Source: Epiperipatus broadwayi (taxonomy: Eukaryota; Onychophora; Udeonychophora; Euonychophora; Peripatidae). Taken from it: a DNA stretch of 64,000 nt. A model generated the notes under the pieces. It made no database searches, was not told the origin of the DNA, and worked only from the letters and a program-made list of their open reading frames with translations. The DNA is taken from the NCBI GenBank assembly GCA_028023455.1, contig JAQFVV010006313.1:3141147-3205146 (forward strand), read 5' to 3'. A program made the position numbers and the translations under genes. Every line of letters starts with the position of its first letter. Position 1 is the stretch's first letter. Positions 35,791-47,807 of the stretch are shown here, in pieces.

Positions 35791-37806
35791 AAAGTTAGGA
35801 ATTCTTGAAATTGCACTATCATTTTAGAAAACTATTTTGACATTATATTGATTAGCAGATTTTTTATGTTTAGATACCATTCCTTGCATGTATGGACATA
35901 CTTCATTAACTATAAATGTTTTTTTTTCCCTCTAATAGTTTTTTTTTTCTGTTTAAGGTTTTTTCAGTAATAGTTACTACAAAACCATTTTTCATAAAAG
36001 AATGTTCTATGCAGATTTTTTTACACATCACTGGCTTTCGAACAAATTGATATTTCCTCTGTTTATGTATTGTGTTTTATCCTTATTAGAAATATATGCT
36101 ATGTTAGTTTTTTTGTAAACTATAGTTTTGATTTTGTCATGAAGGATTCTTATCAAAAGAACATCTAAGAATCCAAATACTTGTTCTTGTTTTGATTATA
36201 TTATGAAATTAATTGATAAAATATGTCACTATCAGTGTCCACAAAGTTTGTAATAGTACTTCACAATGTAGCAATACAATCAAAGAATCACCAGCAAAGG
36301 AAGTAAAATTTTTGGTAAATATAGAATAAGAATTATGGCTATGATTTCATATATTTTCATATACAAAAATGATAGGAATGAATCCATAATCATTCTTTGA
36401 TTATTCTGGATAAATCCTTTATTGTATTGCAAATGTATTATGTAAAGAGTGTATAATACTATCAATTGAAAGATGTATCTGTATTGTAAGCTATTATCTT
36501 CTTTTAATTTTTTCTTATAATAGACAAAGCATTATCTAAAGTTATTTTTTGAATAAGTTATTCACATCAAAGTTTACCAATATGCCAATTCCTACAAATT
36601 ATATGGTATCAACCATGAGAAATTTTGAAAATTTTGAGAAATTAAAATTCTTCTACCAACAGTAATTTCTAATGAAATATGTTTCTAATTATTTATGTTT
36701 AGGAAAATCATCTTAATGAATGATTTTTCTAAAACGTGATGATTAATTTTTTTTTTTTCTGAAGCATTAAAATATCTATTATGCTGTATTTTAATGATGG
36801 CAACATTGCATCTGTCAATGGTGTAGGATTTTTGCCACTTTTTTGTATTAATCTAATGAAAAGAGATCTCATGGTCTGCTATTGTAATCAATAGTATCCA
36901 TTACAACTATAGTATTTTCTTTGTCTGGAAGGAAAATCATTATAGACCATTTAGTTTGGAAGATTTGATAGCATTTCTCTTATTATAAAAACATGTTTAA
37001 TTTATGTTTTTGTTTCTTTTCAAGTGTGTGTTTTTTTCTGTCCCGATTCTAATACTTCTTACTGACACAATATTTGATTAAAATAAATTATATTGACTTC
37101 CCTTTGGCATAAAAGCTTAGATGGTTAAAGCATTAACTTAAATTTAACATTTTTGAAATCTAAAAGTTACAAGTGTGAAACAACACTGAAAAAGGGTAGT
37201 GAATAGTACCACTGGAAACATTGTGCTACATAGTCACCAATGAATTATTATTTATAGGTGAATAATTTAATAATTAATATTAGATGATGTAAATAGTTCA
37301 ATATATAATAATATATCAAATACTTGTGGACAAAAGTAAGTATCTGATATGGACGCAATACTTCATTAAACTTTAGACATTTATAAAACATACGTAAATC
37401 CAAATGATTTACTTCTAAACTTTTACAAGTACCATCTACAAATATCTTTTCAGAGAGCTGAGAAACTGGAAAATAGAAAATGAGGCTTTGTTAAAAGAAT
37501 GAAAAGCATTCAAAGATTTTCCAAGTATCAAACATTGTGTTCCATTGTAATATAGATTGTTTTCTAAAAATAAACCTATGGAGAAAGATTTCAAAATACT
37601 TTTTGAAGCAAATTAAAAAGTCATATTTCAAATTGCATGGAAAAGGTTTAAATTTTATATCTGTGCTAGAGATAATCTCTAGTTTCGAAAATGATTTGTA
37701 ATAATCATTAGTGTATTTATCTGAAATGGATGGCATCAAAGCTGTGAATGGAGGAAGTTTGACAATGGTAAATGAAAATATAACAAATTACTCTAGATAA
37801 ATACTT

Positions 37807-37809
<3 letters not shown>
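35791..37809. other. AT-rich stretch without a gene
   Basis: Nothing recognised on either strand. Confidence 0.6.

Positions 37810-37881
<72 letters not shown>
37810..37881. repeat. (AT)n microsatellite, about 72 bases
   Basis: Pure AT tract adjoining the 3' end of the minus-strand LINE that follows. Confidence 0.97.
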
Positions 37882-37884
<3 letters not shown>

Positions 37885-39327
37885 ATTAACCCAATAAGTC
37901 TCTCCAATTTAATCCATCTTCTTTGATATTTACTTCTCTTCTCCACAACACCCCTCACATTTTCTTATTTCATCCATCCATCTTACATGTGCCTCTTTCT
38001 GTCTTTTACAATCTCTTGGAATCCAGTTTAAAATTTCAATTGTCCATCTATTATCATCTCTTCTACAATATGTCCAGCCCAACTCCATTTCAATCTTTTA
38101 TTTTTTCAATAAGTCATAACACCTGTTTGTTGTCTTACCCATACATTCTTTCGATCTCTTCTTGTTACTCCCAACATACATCTCACCATACTTCTTTGAG
38201 TGTCTAAGTCTCTTATTGCTCTTCTATTAATTCCAGTCTCAATCTATAAGTAAGAATTGGTAAAACACATTTGTTAAAACCATCCTTTTCAAACACATAG
38301 ACATATTTCCTTTTAGTATCAAGTTATTTCTACCAAAACACTCCACCAAGTTTAATTCTATGATTAATTTCCTCCATTATGTTTCCATCTTATTAATACT
38401 GACCAATATTTGTAACTGTTAACTTCTTCTAATTCTTCATAATCAATCTTTATTTTCATATTTTGACAAATCGATTAAACATTATTTTATCTTTTAACAT
38501 TTATCTTTAGTCCTACTTTTCTACTTTCATCTCTAACTCCTCAACATTTCCTCACTCTGACATTATTTCAAAAACAACTACATCATCTCGAAATCTAAAT
38601 GACTTAAATACTCTCCATTTACTTTCACTTCTTAGTTTCCCATTTTAATCCACAAAATACTTCTTCACACTGCTTAAAGAGTTTTGAGATATGATCACCT
38701 TTCTTACACCTTTCTCAATGTTGATTTTTCATATCATTATTAATCTAATTGTTCTGTTCATTTTTATAAATATTCTTTAAAATATACAATATCCTGGATC
38801 TATACCTTGATGATCCAATCTTTAATCACTGAAGAAATGTGTATAGAATCGAATCCTTTTCATAATCTACAAATCCAAAACATAATGACAACTCATATTG
38901 TTTGTCCTTTCTATGACTTCTCTCAATACCTGGATATGATCTATTGTACTAAAACCACTTTTAAATCCAGCTTGTTCTCTTGGTTGGTGGAAATCCAAAG
39001 TTCTCTGTAGACGAGTTGTAATTATCTTGGTAAAAATTTTATATAAAATTGATAAAAGCTGATAGGTCTGTAATTTCTAATATCTTCTTTATCACCTTTT
39101 TTAAATATTAATATTATTACTCATTCTTCCAATCTTCCGACACTTTATCATTTAGACATTTGGTATATAACTTTCAAAATTGTTTCTATTTCTTCACCTC
39201 TTTTTTAATATATCAATTATAATTCCATCATTTCCTACCTTCCTTTCTTCAACACTTAATTCAGCTCACTTCTCATTTAAAATCTCAATTCAAGAGTAAT
39301 AGATATAGGAGGTACTTGTTCTTTATA
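37885..39327 (-). pseudogene. RTE-type LINE, copy 3, decayed, RT part only
   Basis: The minus strand matches copy 2 from about 32413 to its 3' end, with many substitutions, small indels and frameshifts. Recognisable on the minus strand are the stretches coding for the ISLLS-, QAGFKSGFST- and GHIARRDD-like segments. The 5' truncation falls at 39327, in the sequence that codes for the YSNKEQ region. It is much older than copies 1 and 2, which shows more than one wave of activity of this family. Not functional. Confidence 0.88.
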
Positions 39328-39340
39328 AGAATGAGAGATA

Positions 39341-39397
39341 GTGACCTGGGCCAACTGATGAGTGCTGGTACAGCATGAAATGCATCTTGGGGTTTAT
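39341..39397 (+). ncRNA. Hammerhead ribozyme motif, copy 2, intact core
   Basis: CTGATGA at 39355-39361. Stem II: GTGCTG pairs with CAGCAT (five Watson-Crick pairs plus G-U) around the loop GTA. GAAA at 39377-39380. Stem III would be ATGCAT (39380-39385), self-complementary, then C at 39386 as the expected cleavage residue. Stem I: CCAA (39351-39354) pairs with TTGG (39387-39390), then after a TGGG bulge ACC pairs with GGT. All core positions I can check fit the type I hammerhead. So short a stem III would favour a dimer, as described for PLE ribozymes. A PLE remnant in the same orientation begins about 210 bases downstream. Confidence 0.7.
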
Positions 39398-39609
39398 TTG
39401 TCTTTTATTATATCTTTATTTATATGAATTTAAAAAGAATGGGGAATTATGGAGGTGTTTATTACATCTATAAAAGTAAAATAATAGCACAAAGGAAAGT
39501 AATAAATCTATATGGATATATCAAATACAGTAGTATACTGAACAACCCATAAATGTATCTGTTAAAAATCTACTTCCAAATATTTAATATATGTTGAAAC
39601 GATTGTTTT

Positions 39610-40165
39610 TCAAAAAGAATTAAACTCTCTACCATGCTATCTAATATGTTACCTCTACAAGAAGCAACAGAAATACTTTGTACAATAAAAAGAGAATTTG
39701 AGATACACCAAAATCCAAATCAAATTTTTTCTGTCATGGAGAGAAAATCTGTTAAATCTTTCAAACAAGAAAAACTTATAATTATTATCCATATTGATAG
39801 AGGCAATGCTCCAATTTTAATTGAAAATACTAATTATGATAACAAAGCAAGAAATGTCTCATCAGACAAATATAAAAAGAGGCAACAATTCCTGTAGAAG
39901 CAAAATTATAATTTTTAATAAGAATGTTTTGCAAATATTTTATTGATTTAGAAAAAAAAGAAATAACAATCATACTTTAGCAAAATCTCCCACTTCAGGT
40001 TTACTTAAAATCTATAAGGATTATATTCTATTATAACCAATGGCCAATTTTAGAAAAATAATTTATAAAAACATTTTGATATCTTTCCAAGTTTCTAAAT
40101 CCTTAATCAAACAAGACATGATTCTTTGTCAGTATTTTTAAACACTGAGAAATTAACCAAGAACA
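39610..40165 (+). pseudogene. Penelope-like element RT remnant
   Basis: The frame at 39634-39897 ends with LIIIIHIDRGNAPILIENTN, then YDNKARN; this corresponds to the conserved early PLE RT segment with the form (I/V)(I/V)...ADKGN.TV.......Y..K. Further on, near 40003, SGLLKIYKDYILL, a stop, then PMANFRK matches the LPKIHKD...LRPIVNF motif of PLEs in decayed form. Stop codons at 39895 and later, and a probable frame change between the two pieces, make it a pseudogene. The RT catalytic YADD part is not found. Its position after a hammerhead motif fits the order of known PLEs. Confidence 0.65.
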
Positions 40166-40359
40166 AGAAAATTAAAAGAAATAAGTAACAGTTATATTAA
40201 GATAAAAATTAAATATGAATTGATTCGATGATTGATAAAAGTGCTACTGTGATAATCATTGAAGATGAATACAGGTAATTGCAATTAAATGTTAATATAT
40301 TTTATTTTAAGTCATTAGTGATTCAAGTGAGTATTATATATTAAGTCAGTATACAGCCA

Positions 40360-41510
40360 GGAAGATTGTAATCTTATTCAGTTATAGAGCTAGTAATAAT
40401 AATATATTAGAGTGATTTGCTTTAATTATATTTAAATTTTATTAAGTGGATCATAAATTCAGTTTAAATATAAAATTTTAATATTAATATTTGATTATAA
40501 TAAACACTAACAATCTTTCACATACTTTAATTTAAAGTTTTAATAACTTAACTTTTTTAAACTGAAGAGTAATTGGATATTATTTGTCAATTGTGTTAGA
40601 ATAATCATCAAGTAGAGATATTTAGTTTATTTTATATATTGAAGTGAATGGACATTATACATTTTAATCTTATCTATTAAGATGATTATATTTTATAGTA
40701 TTTTAAGTTGGTAAAAGTCAAAAGATAGATAGGTTACTTGATTTTGAATTATTATTAAGGATTTAATCTTATTATAATTGACTTAATTAGATATAGTATA
40801 TTGATATTAGTGTAATAGCATGGCTGAGTTATCAGTTCTTTTATTTTATTTAGTTGTAATTGGAAATCAATTAATGAGATCTATTTATTTAGATATCATT
40901 GATATTGTAAACTTGTAAGGTACATTAAAATTATTATCTTATCGATTTATGGATTATTTCATCTAAATATAAATATGAATAATATTTATCTTTTAGCCTA
41001 TGTTTGTATTATTATAAACAGTACTTTGATTCATAAGGGATATTAATGTTTATCTGTCTAATCCTTTTGTCATTATTTTTATTCTATTATAAGAGGTTTA
41101 TATAATAAGCATAGATAGTTATTTATAAGATAATAATGATTAGTTCTATTGCTTAGGATATCTTGAAGGTATGACTTTATTTGTTTTCTATCCATTCTAA
41201 ATGTGGTCTGAATGTATGAGGCTACAATAAGCATTATCATTGTTTTATTTACTTGAGTGTTAGATTGTTATTCTCTAATTGATATTGACTTTAGTTTTGT
41301 TTAGTATTTTTATTCTGTTACAAATGAAGATACAATTCCTGGGCAGTAATAAATGAGATTAGTCTTCCTTGGATCATATTTATATTCTGTTACAATTAGT
41401 GATCAATTATTAACTTATGGCTATGGATATAGTTGACACATACTTTTATCTTGTTATAAATAGCATCTGACTTCGTGGGCATATTTTTATTCAGTTGTAA
41501 TATATATAAA
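40360..41510. repeat. Very decayed tandem repeat, period near 68
   Basis: Variants of TTTTTATTCTGTTACAA recur near 40843, 41071, 41306, 41374, 41441 and 41482, several at steps of 67-68 bases, often followed by TGATCAATT-like text. Divergence is high, and the left limit is a guess. Confidence 0.35.
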
Positions 41511-41639
41511 TATTCAGAAGGAAAAATACAATTTAATTAAATTGACTTAAGTTACATAAACACCAGATTATTAATAAGAAATTGTATCATTGAATGCAAG
41601 CAGATATTTATAATAAAAAAATATAAGATTAGGAAGAAA

Positions 41640-41945
41640 GTTGTTATGGAAGTAACCTCCAATATGAAAGGTCGACTTGGTCATGTGGAGCATGGATGAA
41701 GGATTAGACCTATCACTGAACTATATGAGACATACAAGCATGGTCATCTATATCAACAAGATACTATTCCAGACTTGGTCCTCGCTAATACGCTTCATAT
41801 TAGTCCTTTTAGCTGGTGTCAGACAAGATATCAATATTGAGCTTTCATCCCCCTGAATATCATGTAATATATTCTATGTTTAATTATTGTCATATATTGT
41901 AACCAAATTTCTGAATAAAATTCTATATTTTATAAAAAAAAACAA
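41640..41945. other. GC-richer patch ending in AATAAA and an A run
   Basis: A patch of about 230 bases stands out in composition. A plus-strand frame of about 60 codons (from KGRLGH-like or KVDLVM-like text depending on frame) crosses it but is not recognised. After it come TGAATAAAATTC and, about 15 bases later, a run of nine A. This looks like the 3' end of a transcript or of a retroposed copy. Confidence 0.3.
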
Positions 41946-44435
41946 CTTGCAAATTAATATTAAAAATAGTTGATGTATATATATATAATAAAATAATATA
42001 TTCCTTTGGAATATATTTCATTGTTGTATAAATGTAAAAATGTATAGAAATAAATTTTATTAATTTAGAAGTGTGACATCATTAATATTTTAAAATATTA
42101 AGTTGTTATTATTATTTGAAAGGCATTATATATTTTTTATATAAATGAAAATTGATTTTGTTAAATGAGAATTTAATAAGAAATTCAATTGTTTAATTCA
42201 AGAGTATTAAATTTAAAGATTTGACAATTATTTGTTTTAAATGTACTTTTAAATAGATTGAAGCATTATTTATTACTCTATTGGCAAGTAGCCAAGAATA
42301 ATTTATTATCAAGAAAACTGTTTGGATCACATAAACAGAATCAGTGGCTATTGAATTTAAAAGGAAATCATTGGAATTTAAAACTCTCAAAACAAACTTG
42401 TAAATAAATGGTTTTTGACCCAAGCAAAACTCAAATGGATAATCTAAACTTCTTCATATTTTTATTTTTTATAAATATGATTATTTCACAATCATCAATT
42501 GCTTCAAAAATCATGATTTTTTTCTACATCTTCATTTAGATCTATATTCTACATTTCAAATAAGGTGCCATTATGAAAGTGATAGTCTGATCATAAATGT
42601 AAAGAACATTAACATCTACTGGTAATTAAATTAAAATTACAAAATAGTTTATAAATCATTATTCAATATTTTTTTACATTTATAATCAATTGTTTTTCAC
42701 ATAAATATTACGCTGATATTAATTCTTTATAAATTATCAATTCTTAAATATTGGATCTATCACTATGTGCATAATTATCAAAGCTATATGCAAGTAATAT
42801 ATTCAAAATGTTTTAAATATAATGTTCAAAAATAATATAGATGTAATAAATGATAGCTTATTTTATTTTAGAGACATCACATTGCAATACAGATTATAAA
42901 TATATATGCTGTGTTATTTAATGATATTTATAATTGTAAATAATGATTGTTTAAATAGTAATAAATATTTATTTTGTATAAATGGAATGTGACTGATACT
43001 GAATGTATTGGTAACTGAGATATTATTGATATATTTAGCTTGATATTATTGGCTAGTTTCAGTTATAAATTCCTATGGCTTCATTGTTTTTACTTTCAAA
43101 AATCAAAACTTTATTTACATTTTATAGTAGATACAAGAGAAATCAATGACAGTGTAAAATTAGGTGAATAGCAAAGCCTCAATGAATGCATATAAATATT
43201 GTATAGGAACAATGTATATAAAGAAATCTAAAGTTACATTAGGGACATGAAGCCATTATATATATATATAACATGATTGAAATACAATGGATGTAATATC
43301 TGTATATAAAGTTGATGATTTTTATAAGGCAAAATAAAGTTTTAAAGAAAATAATGAAAGTAATACATTAAATCAATATCATAGTCTTAAGAGTTACATA
43401 GAAAAAATATGATAGGTAAATTAATATAAGTATACAACAAAAAACACAAAATCAAAGGTTATACTAAGGCTTTAAGGTGGTGCATCATATACATCATCTG
43501 CTAGAGATACAGAGGAAGTCAAAGCTATATATAAGGTTTCCAAATTTCATTGACTATTGACTTGCTTTGCTTAAAGGAAATGAGCATCATATCAATATTT
43601 AAAATTTGATATATAAAAGGAACTACTAGGAATCACTAATTAAGATACACAAATAAATTAATTATAAAGCATAGAACCTGTGAAAAATATAGCTTCATGT
43701 TTATAAAGATTTTGTTTTTATAGTGAAAACTTTCTTAAGCATCGATGATGTTTATATCTTTACAAATAATACAGCTGTAATGGTGAATTAATATTTAAAT
43801 ATTTTATATATAAAGTTTTAAGAGTGGTTGTTGTTGCTATAGCATTATCTAGAATATTATAGTAGAGTGTTCAGCTTATATCTAACAGGCATTTCACCCA
43901 TTACTTAGTCCTCAGTGTATAGGTTACTGAGTTACTAGATATTGAGATTAAGGATAGCTTGTTTGTTTTGGCAATGTCTCAGCTTGTTGATCATACATGT
44001 GATTGTTGATTTTGATGTATTAATTTAGGTATTGGTAACTATTACAATGACATCATTGTTATTTTATTTTTTCAATAATACATTTTGTTTAATAATAAAT
44101 TACTTTGCTTCTTTTATTATTAACTATTTTTTGAGTTATAATATAAAATATTGATAAGCCATATTAAGAGATGCCAAATGTAACTCATTCTGGATAAATT
44201 TATCTTTTACTTCAAGTTTTATTATTTGTTGGAAGAGCTTCACTTTATAATTAGTTGCTTTCCAAACTTTTTCTTTGGTATGTTCTTGTGTTAATTCTCA
44301 ATAATAATTTACAATTTATCAGAAAGAAATCTAGATTTATTATCTGGGGGAGGTGATTCTAGTAAAGTTACATATGGAACTATTTATCCATTACAATATA
44401 TATATATATATATATGAATTAATTGTAGTAAAAAA
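41946..44435. other. AT-rich stretch without a gene
   Basis: Nothing recognised. A short (AT)n at 44397-44414 precedes the Merlin element. Confidence 0.6.
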
Positions 44436-44600
44436 GAAATATGCTTTTCGATTTTGTCGCTTGCCACCACTTGAGGTCACTTATTTCCAATAGTCAGAGA
44501 TAATTATACTGTTTCAGGAACTAATGTTTAATGAAAGTAAATAAACCACAATAGTTATGATTTGTGAATTTTTAAATTTATTGTATAAAAATACGACAAA

Positions 44601-45550
44601 ATGATATACTATGGGGAATCAGAATGTATTTCACAAATACATGATTACTTGCTCACTAAAATCAAAAGCTGCATTGATTGCCATTTTATACTCAAGATGA
44701 TGAGAATTTATGATCTACTGGACACAGAATGTGAAGCAGTGAAATTTCTCCAAAGAAACTGTATCCTGCCCTCTCAAAAAATCTGCACCAACAGTCACAA
44801 TATGAAATTGTACTTTGCCCAAACCCTGGAATGGTGATGTAATTTTAAAATCTGCCAATGTTGTGTAATGCTATATAAAGACATGTGGTTTGAAGGCTCT
44901 AAAATAATCTTTGTAATAGCTTTCTAATTTATTTATTATTGTAGTAAAAATACCATGACAATTGAATTCATAAAACATGAATTGGATTTGTGCAAAGGCA
45001 CTATCATTTCTTAGAATGGTTATCTAAGAGAAATGTGCAAAGAAAGTTTATTGATTCAGCCATCATGCAAAATTGGAGAACCTGGAAAAATTGTAGAAGT
45101 TGATGAAAGTCTCTTTACAAAATGAAAGAACCAACTATGGAGAATACTCCTGCAGCAGTACTTATTCGGTGATTTGTGCAAGGAAACCAAAGAATGTTTT
45201 ATTGTCACTGTTCCATGTCGGACAGGGTCCATTCTACTTTGATGCCATTCAACAAAATATAACACAAGGATCGACAATTTATTCTGACTTTTGGAAGGCC
45301 TATAAAACTGATGAATTATAAAACACAGGATTTGAACATTTTAAAGTTAATCATAGTTATAATTTTGTGGATTCTTCTACTGGACTAGGGCACATATCCA
45401 AAACATAGAAAGACTTTGGGGGCTAGTTAAATGGTGCAATGAAATCCAGAGGAGTACTGCTGACAAACACATGGATTTTTATAAGTTCATGTTGTGGTGA
45501 TTCCACCTCAAAGAAAATTTATTTATCATGATAGAAGCCATTTGTAAAGT
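44601..45550 (+). pseudogene. Merlin (IS1595-like) transposase, broken
   Basis: Reading across frames gives the family order. N-terminus: YDLLDTECEAVKFLQ, then ICTNSHNM and CNFKICQCC, matching the zinc-binding start region with some Cys. Then MWFEGSKI, and the DDE nuclease: VEVDESLF (first Asp, near 45100), IYSDFWKAY (second Asp, near 45280) and QNIERLWG (Glu, near 45400). NHSYNFVD also fits the family. Breaks: stops at about 44835, 45000 and 45122, a frameshift between the TGSILL and DAIQQN segments, a small insertion before the AHIQNIE segment, and a TGA near 45498. All three catalytic residues survive in the broken pieces. The enzyme would have excised and integrated the element. Confidence 0.85.
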
Positions 45551-45574
45551 GTAACTATTTTTTATTAATTTCAT

Positions 45575-45935
45575 TTTTTTAATTAAACATTAGAATACAA
45601 AATTGTTTTAGTCTTTTTTACTTTCACATTCATTAAATACTTCCGATTATGCTACATACTATTTTTTTATTCTTTGATTAAATACCAAATTATTGTTTAT
45701 TTCAGTATATTAGTTAGTACTTAGGTTTTTGTTTTTAAAAGTGTCATAGCATTGGCTGGGACATGAACCCGCAACCCGAGCAACTGCCTGCAAGTGCAAG
45801 GCAGTTGCGCTGACCTCTCGACCACCAATGCAAGACTAGTACTTAAGTTTTTGTTTTTGTTTTGTTTTTGCTTTAATTAAACGTTAGAATACAAAATTGT
45901 TGTTCGTTTTTTTTTACTTTGACTGTCATTACACA
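45575..45935. repeat. Direct duplication inside Merlin, split by a SINE
   Basis: TTAATTAAACATTAGAATAC with the following 45 bases (45575-45640) recurs with changes at 45870-45935 (TTAATTAAACGTTAGAATAC). The SINE and its target duplication lie between the two copies. Confidence 0.8.
45737..45836 (-). mobile_element. tRNA-derived SINE, copy 1
   Basis: Minus strand: GCATTGGTGGTCGAGAGGTC (box A region), CTGCCTTGCACTTGCAGGCAG-type arm, GGTTCATGTCC (box B), then GCTATGACACTT and an A-rich tail. Flanked by a 22-base target duplication (45715-45736 and 45837-45858) with one mismatch. Inserted within Merlin. Confidence 0.92.
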
Positions 45936-46026
45936 TTAGTCACTGCAACTGCATAATTATTTCTGACTATTGGAAGTAAGTGCCCTCAAGTGGTGACCTG
46001 GTGCAAAATTGGAAAGTACTGTATAT

Positions 46027-46654
46027 TCTTTAGGAGTGAATTGCAAGGTTATAAAATATTGTTGTTAAGATGTTATAAATGTTACAGAAAATTATATAAG
46101 AAAATCATAAAATCACAAAACTCTATAAAGAATAAGTAATTTATTTTTAATAAGATATCTTCCAGTAATTCTGAATTTTAGATATTTTGATGGAACTGAT
46201 TATGCATAGGCTTTTCTTCACTATTGTGCAGTTTTCTATCATGTTAATTTGCTATTTTGCATTTTTTTAATGGAAGAAATTAAAATTAAAATTATTAATT
46301 AAAAAAATCTGAAAAAGTATTATACAAACATCATACAAATACCTTAAATTTTCAAATTAAAAAAAAAGTTAACATTTTTATGATTAGTTGTATCTTAATA
46401 TAAAGTACCCAACAATACCACTTATTGGTAAATTATTAGACCTGAATCTTTTGAGGATAAGCTTTTTTTAGTATTTGGGAAAAAGAAATTGTAATTTTCA
46501 AAAATTTATTAACATATTTAAGCTTATTTATGCAGCATATTGTAAAATATTTATTTGAAACCAAAAGATTATGTGATTTTAATTACAATTTATTGGAAAG
46601 TGTTTGACTTTAAGAAAACAATTTATAAAATAATAGTTATAGTAAAGTAGAAGT
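46027..46654. other. AT-rich stretch without a gene
   Basis: Nothing recognised. Confidence 0.6.
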
Positions 46655-47807
46655 TAATACATCATCTAATCATCCACATTGCCCAATGATGCTGTTTCTA
46701 TGCTAAATCACAAAAATATGCTTTTACAAGGCCGCTCACAGATCTTACGGCCTGTAAACTGTTCAAACACCAAGATGTTGAAGTACATTCTTACCCCAAC
46801 ATCTCAAGCATGTTGAACATTATTAGTGATGAGTATGCAACACTCTCTATAGTCATTACTCTTTACTATTGTACAGCATATGATATGAAGGTTTCTGTAG
46901 TTGTAATGACAAAAAGTATATTAGAACATATTTTTTTTTGGTTAAATGTATTGTAATTTATGTAAATTAGTAAAAATTGTAACAATTTCTCAAACGCCCC
47001 TACTTTCATTCTCAGGGGTCACAATTCACTAAATGAGGAGTGTAAATCACGATTCATCAATGTTCATGATCAAGTCACACACTTTCCGATACTTTTTCGA
47101 GATCAAAACCGTTAAATGGCAGACGATCATTCGGCATTGTAGTTTTTAGATTTACCTGCTACATAAGCAGATGTAGTGGCCTTCCTTCAACCAAAAAAAA
47201 TATTTTACCCACCCAGAAAAACTGTCCTGTGGTGGTTTAATGAAATTAAGGCATTGTCAAACATCTGAAATGGAATGTCAATCATGTCAATGTCACTGAA
47301 GGTGTTTTATTCACTCATGGAGTGTGGTTTGAGGACTGTTGAATCACTTTATCACAAGCAGTACAGCTAATTTATTATTGAAGCCAGGATCAGCTTACAG
47401 TAAAGCATATTAGAGCTGAGATGGAAATGCGCCAAAACACTGTAAGGAATATGACAGATCTTAGAGAGGTCTGTTGAGAAAGCCTTGTTTCTCAAAAAAA
47501 AGTTTCTTCAAAACAATAAAAAAGACTGGGGAAAAAAAGACCAAAAAAAAGAAATGTTTGTTTTTTTAAAAAAGACAGAATGTTTTAAAAAGCCAAAAAA
47601 AAAAAAAAAAAAAAAAAACATTTCTTTATTTTTAAGAAATATACATAAAAATGGTCAAAATTAAAACAATAACAAAAAAAATCAAGCAAATCCAAAAATT
47701 AAAATCATAAACCAATAAAATACAAACAGCCCGATAACATTATATCTATTTTTTTTTTCATTAGCAACAGTGCCATCAAGTGGTATGGATGATTAGACGA
47801 TGTATTA
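46655..47807. mobile_element. DNA transposon T2 with about 45-bp inverted ends
   Basis: The left end TAATACATCATCTAATCATC (46655 on) and the right end (reverse complement TAATACATCGTCTAATCATC, 47807 back) stay alignable for about 45 bases, to GCTGTTTCTA. A TA on each outer side would suit Tc1/mariner target choice. The interior is less AT-rich than the flanks (46980-47480) and may be decayed transposase, but I could not identify catalytic motifs. An A-rich block lies at 47490-47640, including a run of 23 A or more. Confidence 0.75.

Larger units (their letters stand above)
44436..46026 (+). mobile_element. Merlin-type DNA transposon
   Basis: Terminal inverted repeats of about 70 bases lie at 44436-44508 and 45952-46026. 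The inner parts share CCACTTGAG, then CACTT and TTCCAATAGTCAGA. Between them is a broken transposase of the IS1595/Merlin family. The 3' non-coding part holds a SINE (45737-45836) and an internal duplication. I could not define the target duplication. The inverted ends are still clearly paired although the gene is dead. Confidence 0.85.

Noticed and set aside
40360-41510. CRISPR-like array
   Set aside because: The repeats are degenerate, unequally spaced and in eukaryotic transposon-rich DNA; there are no cas genes.
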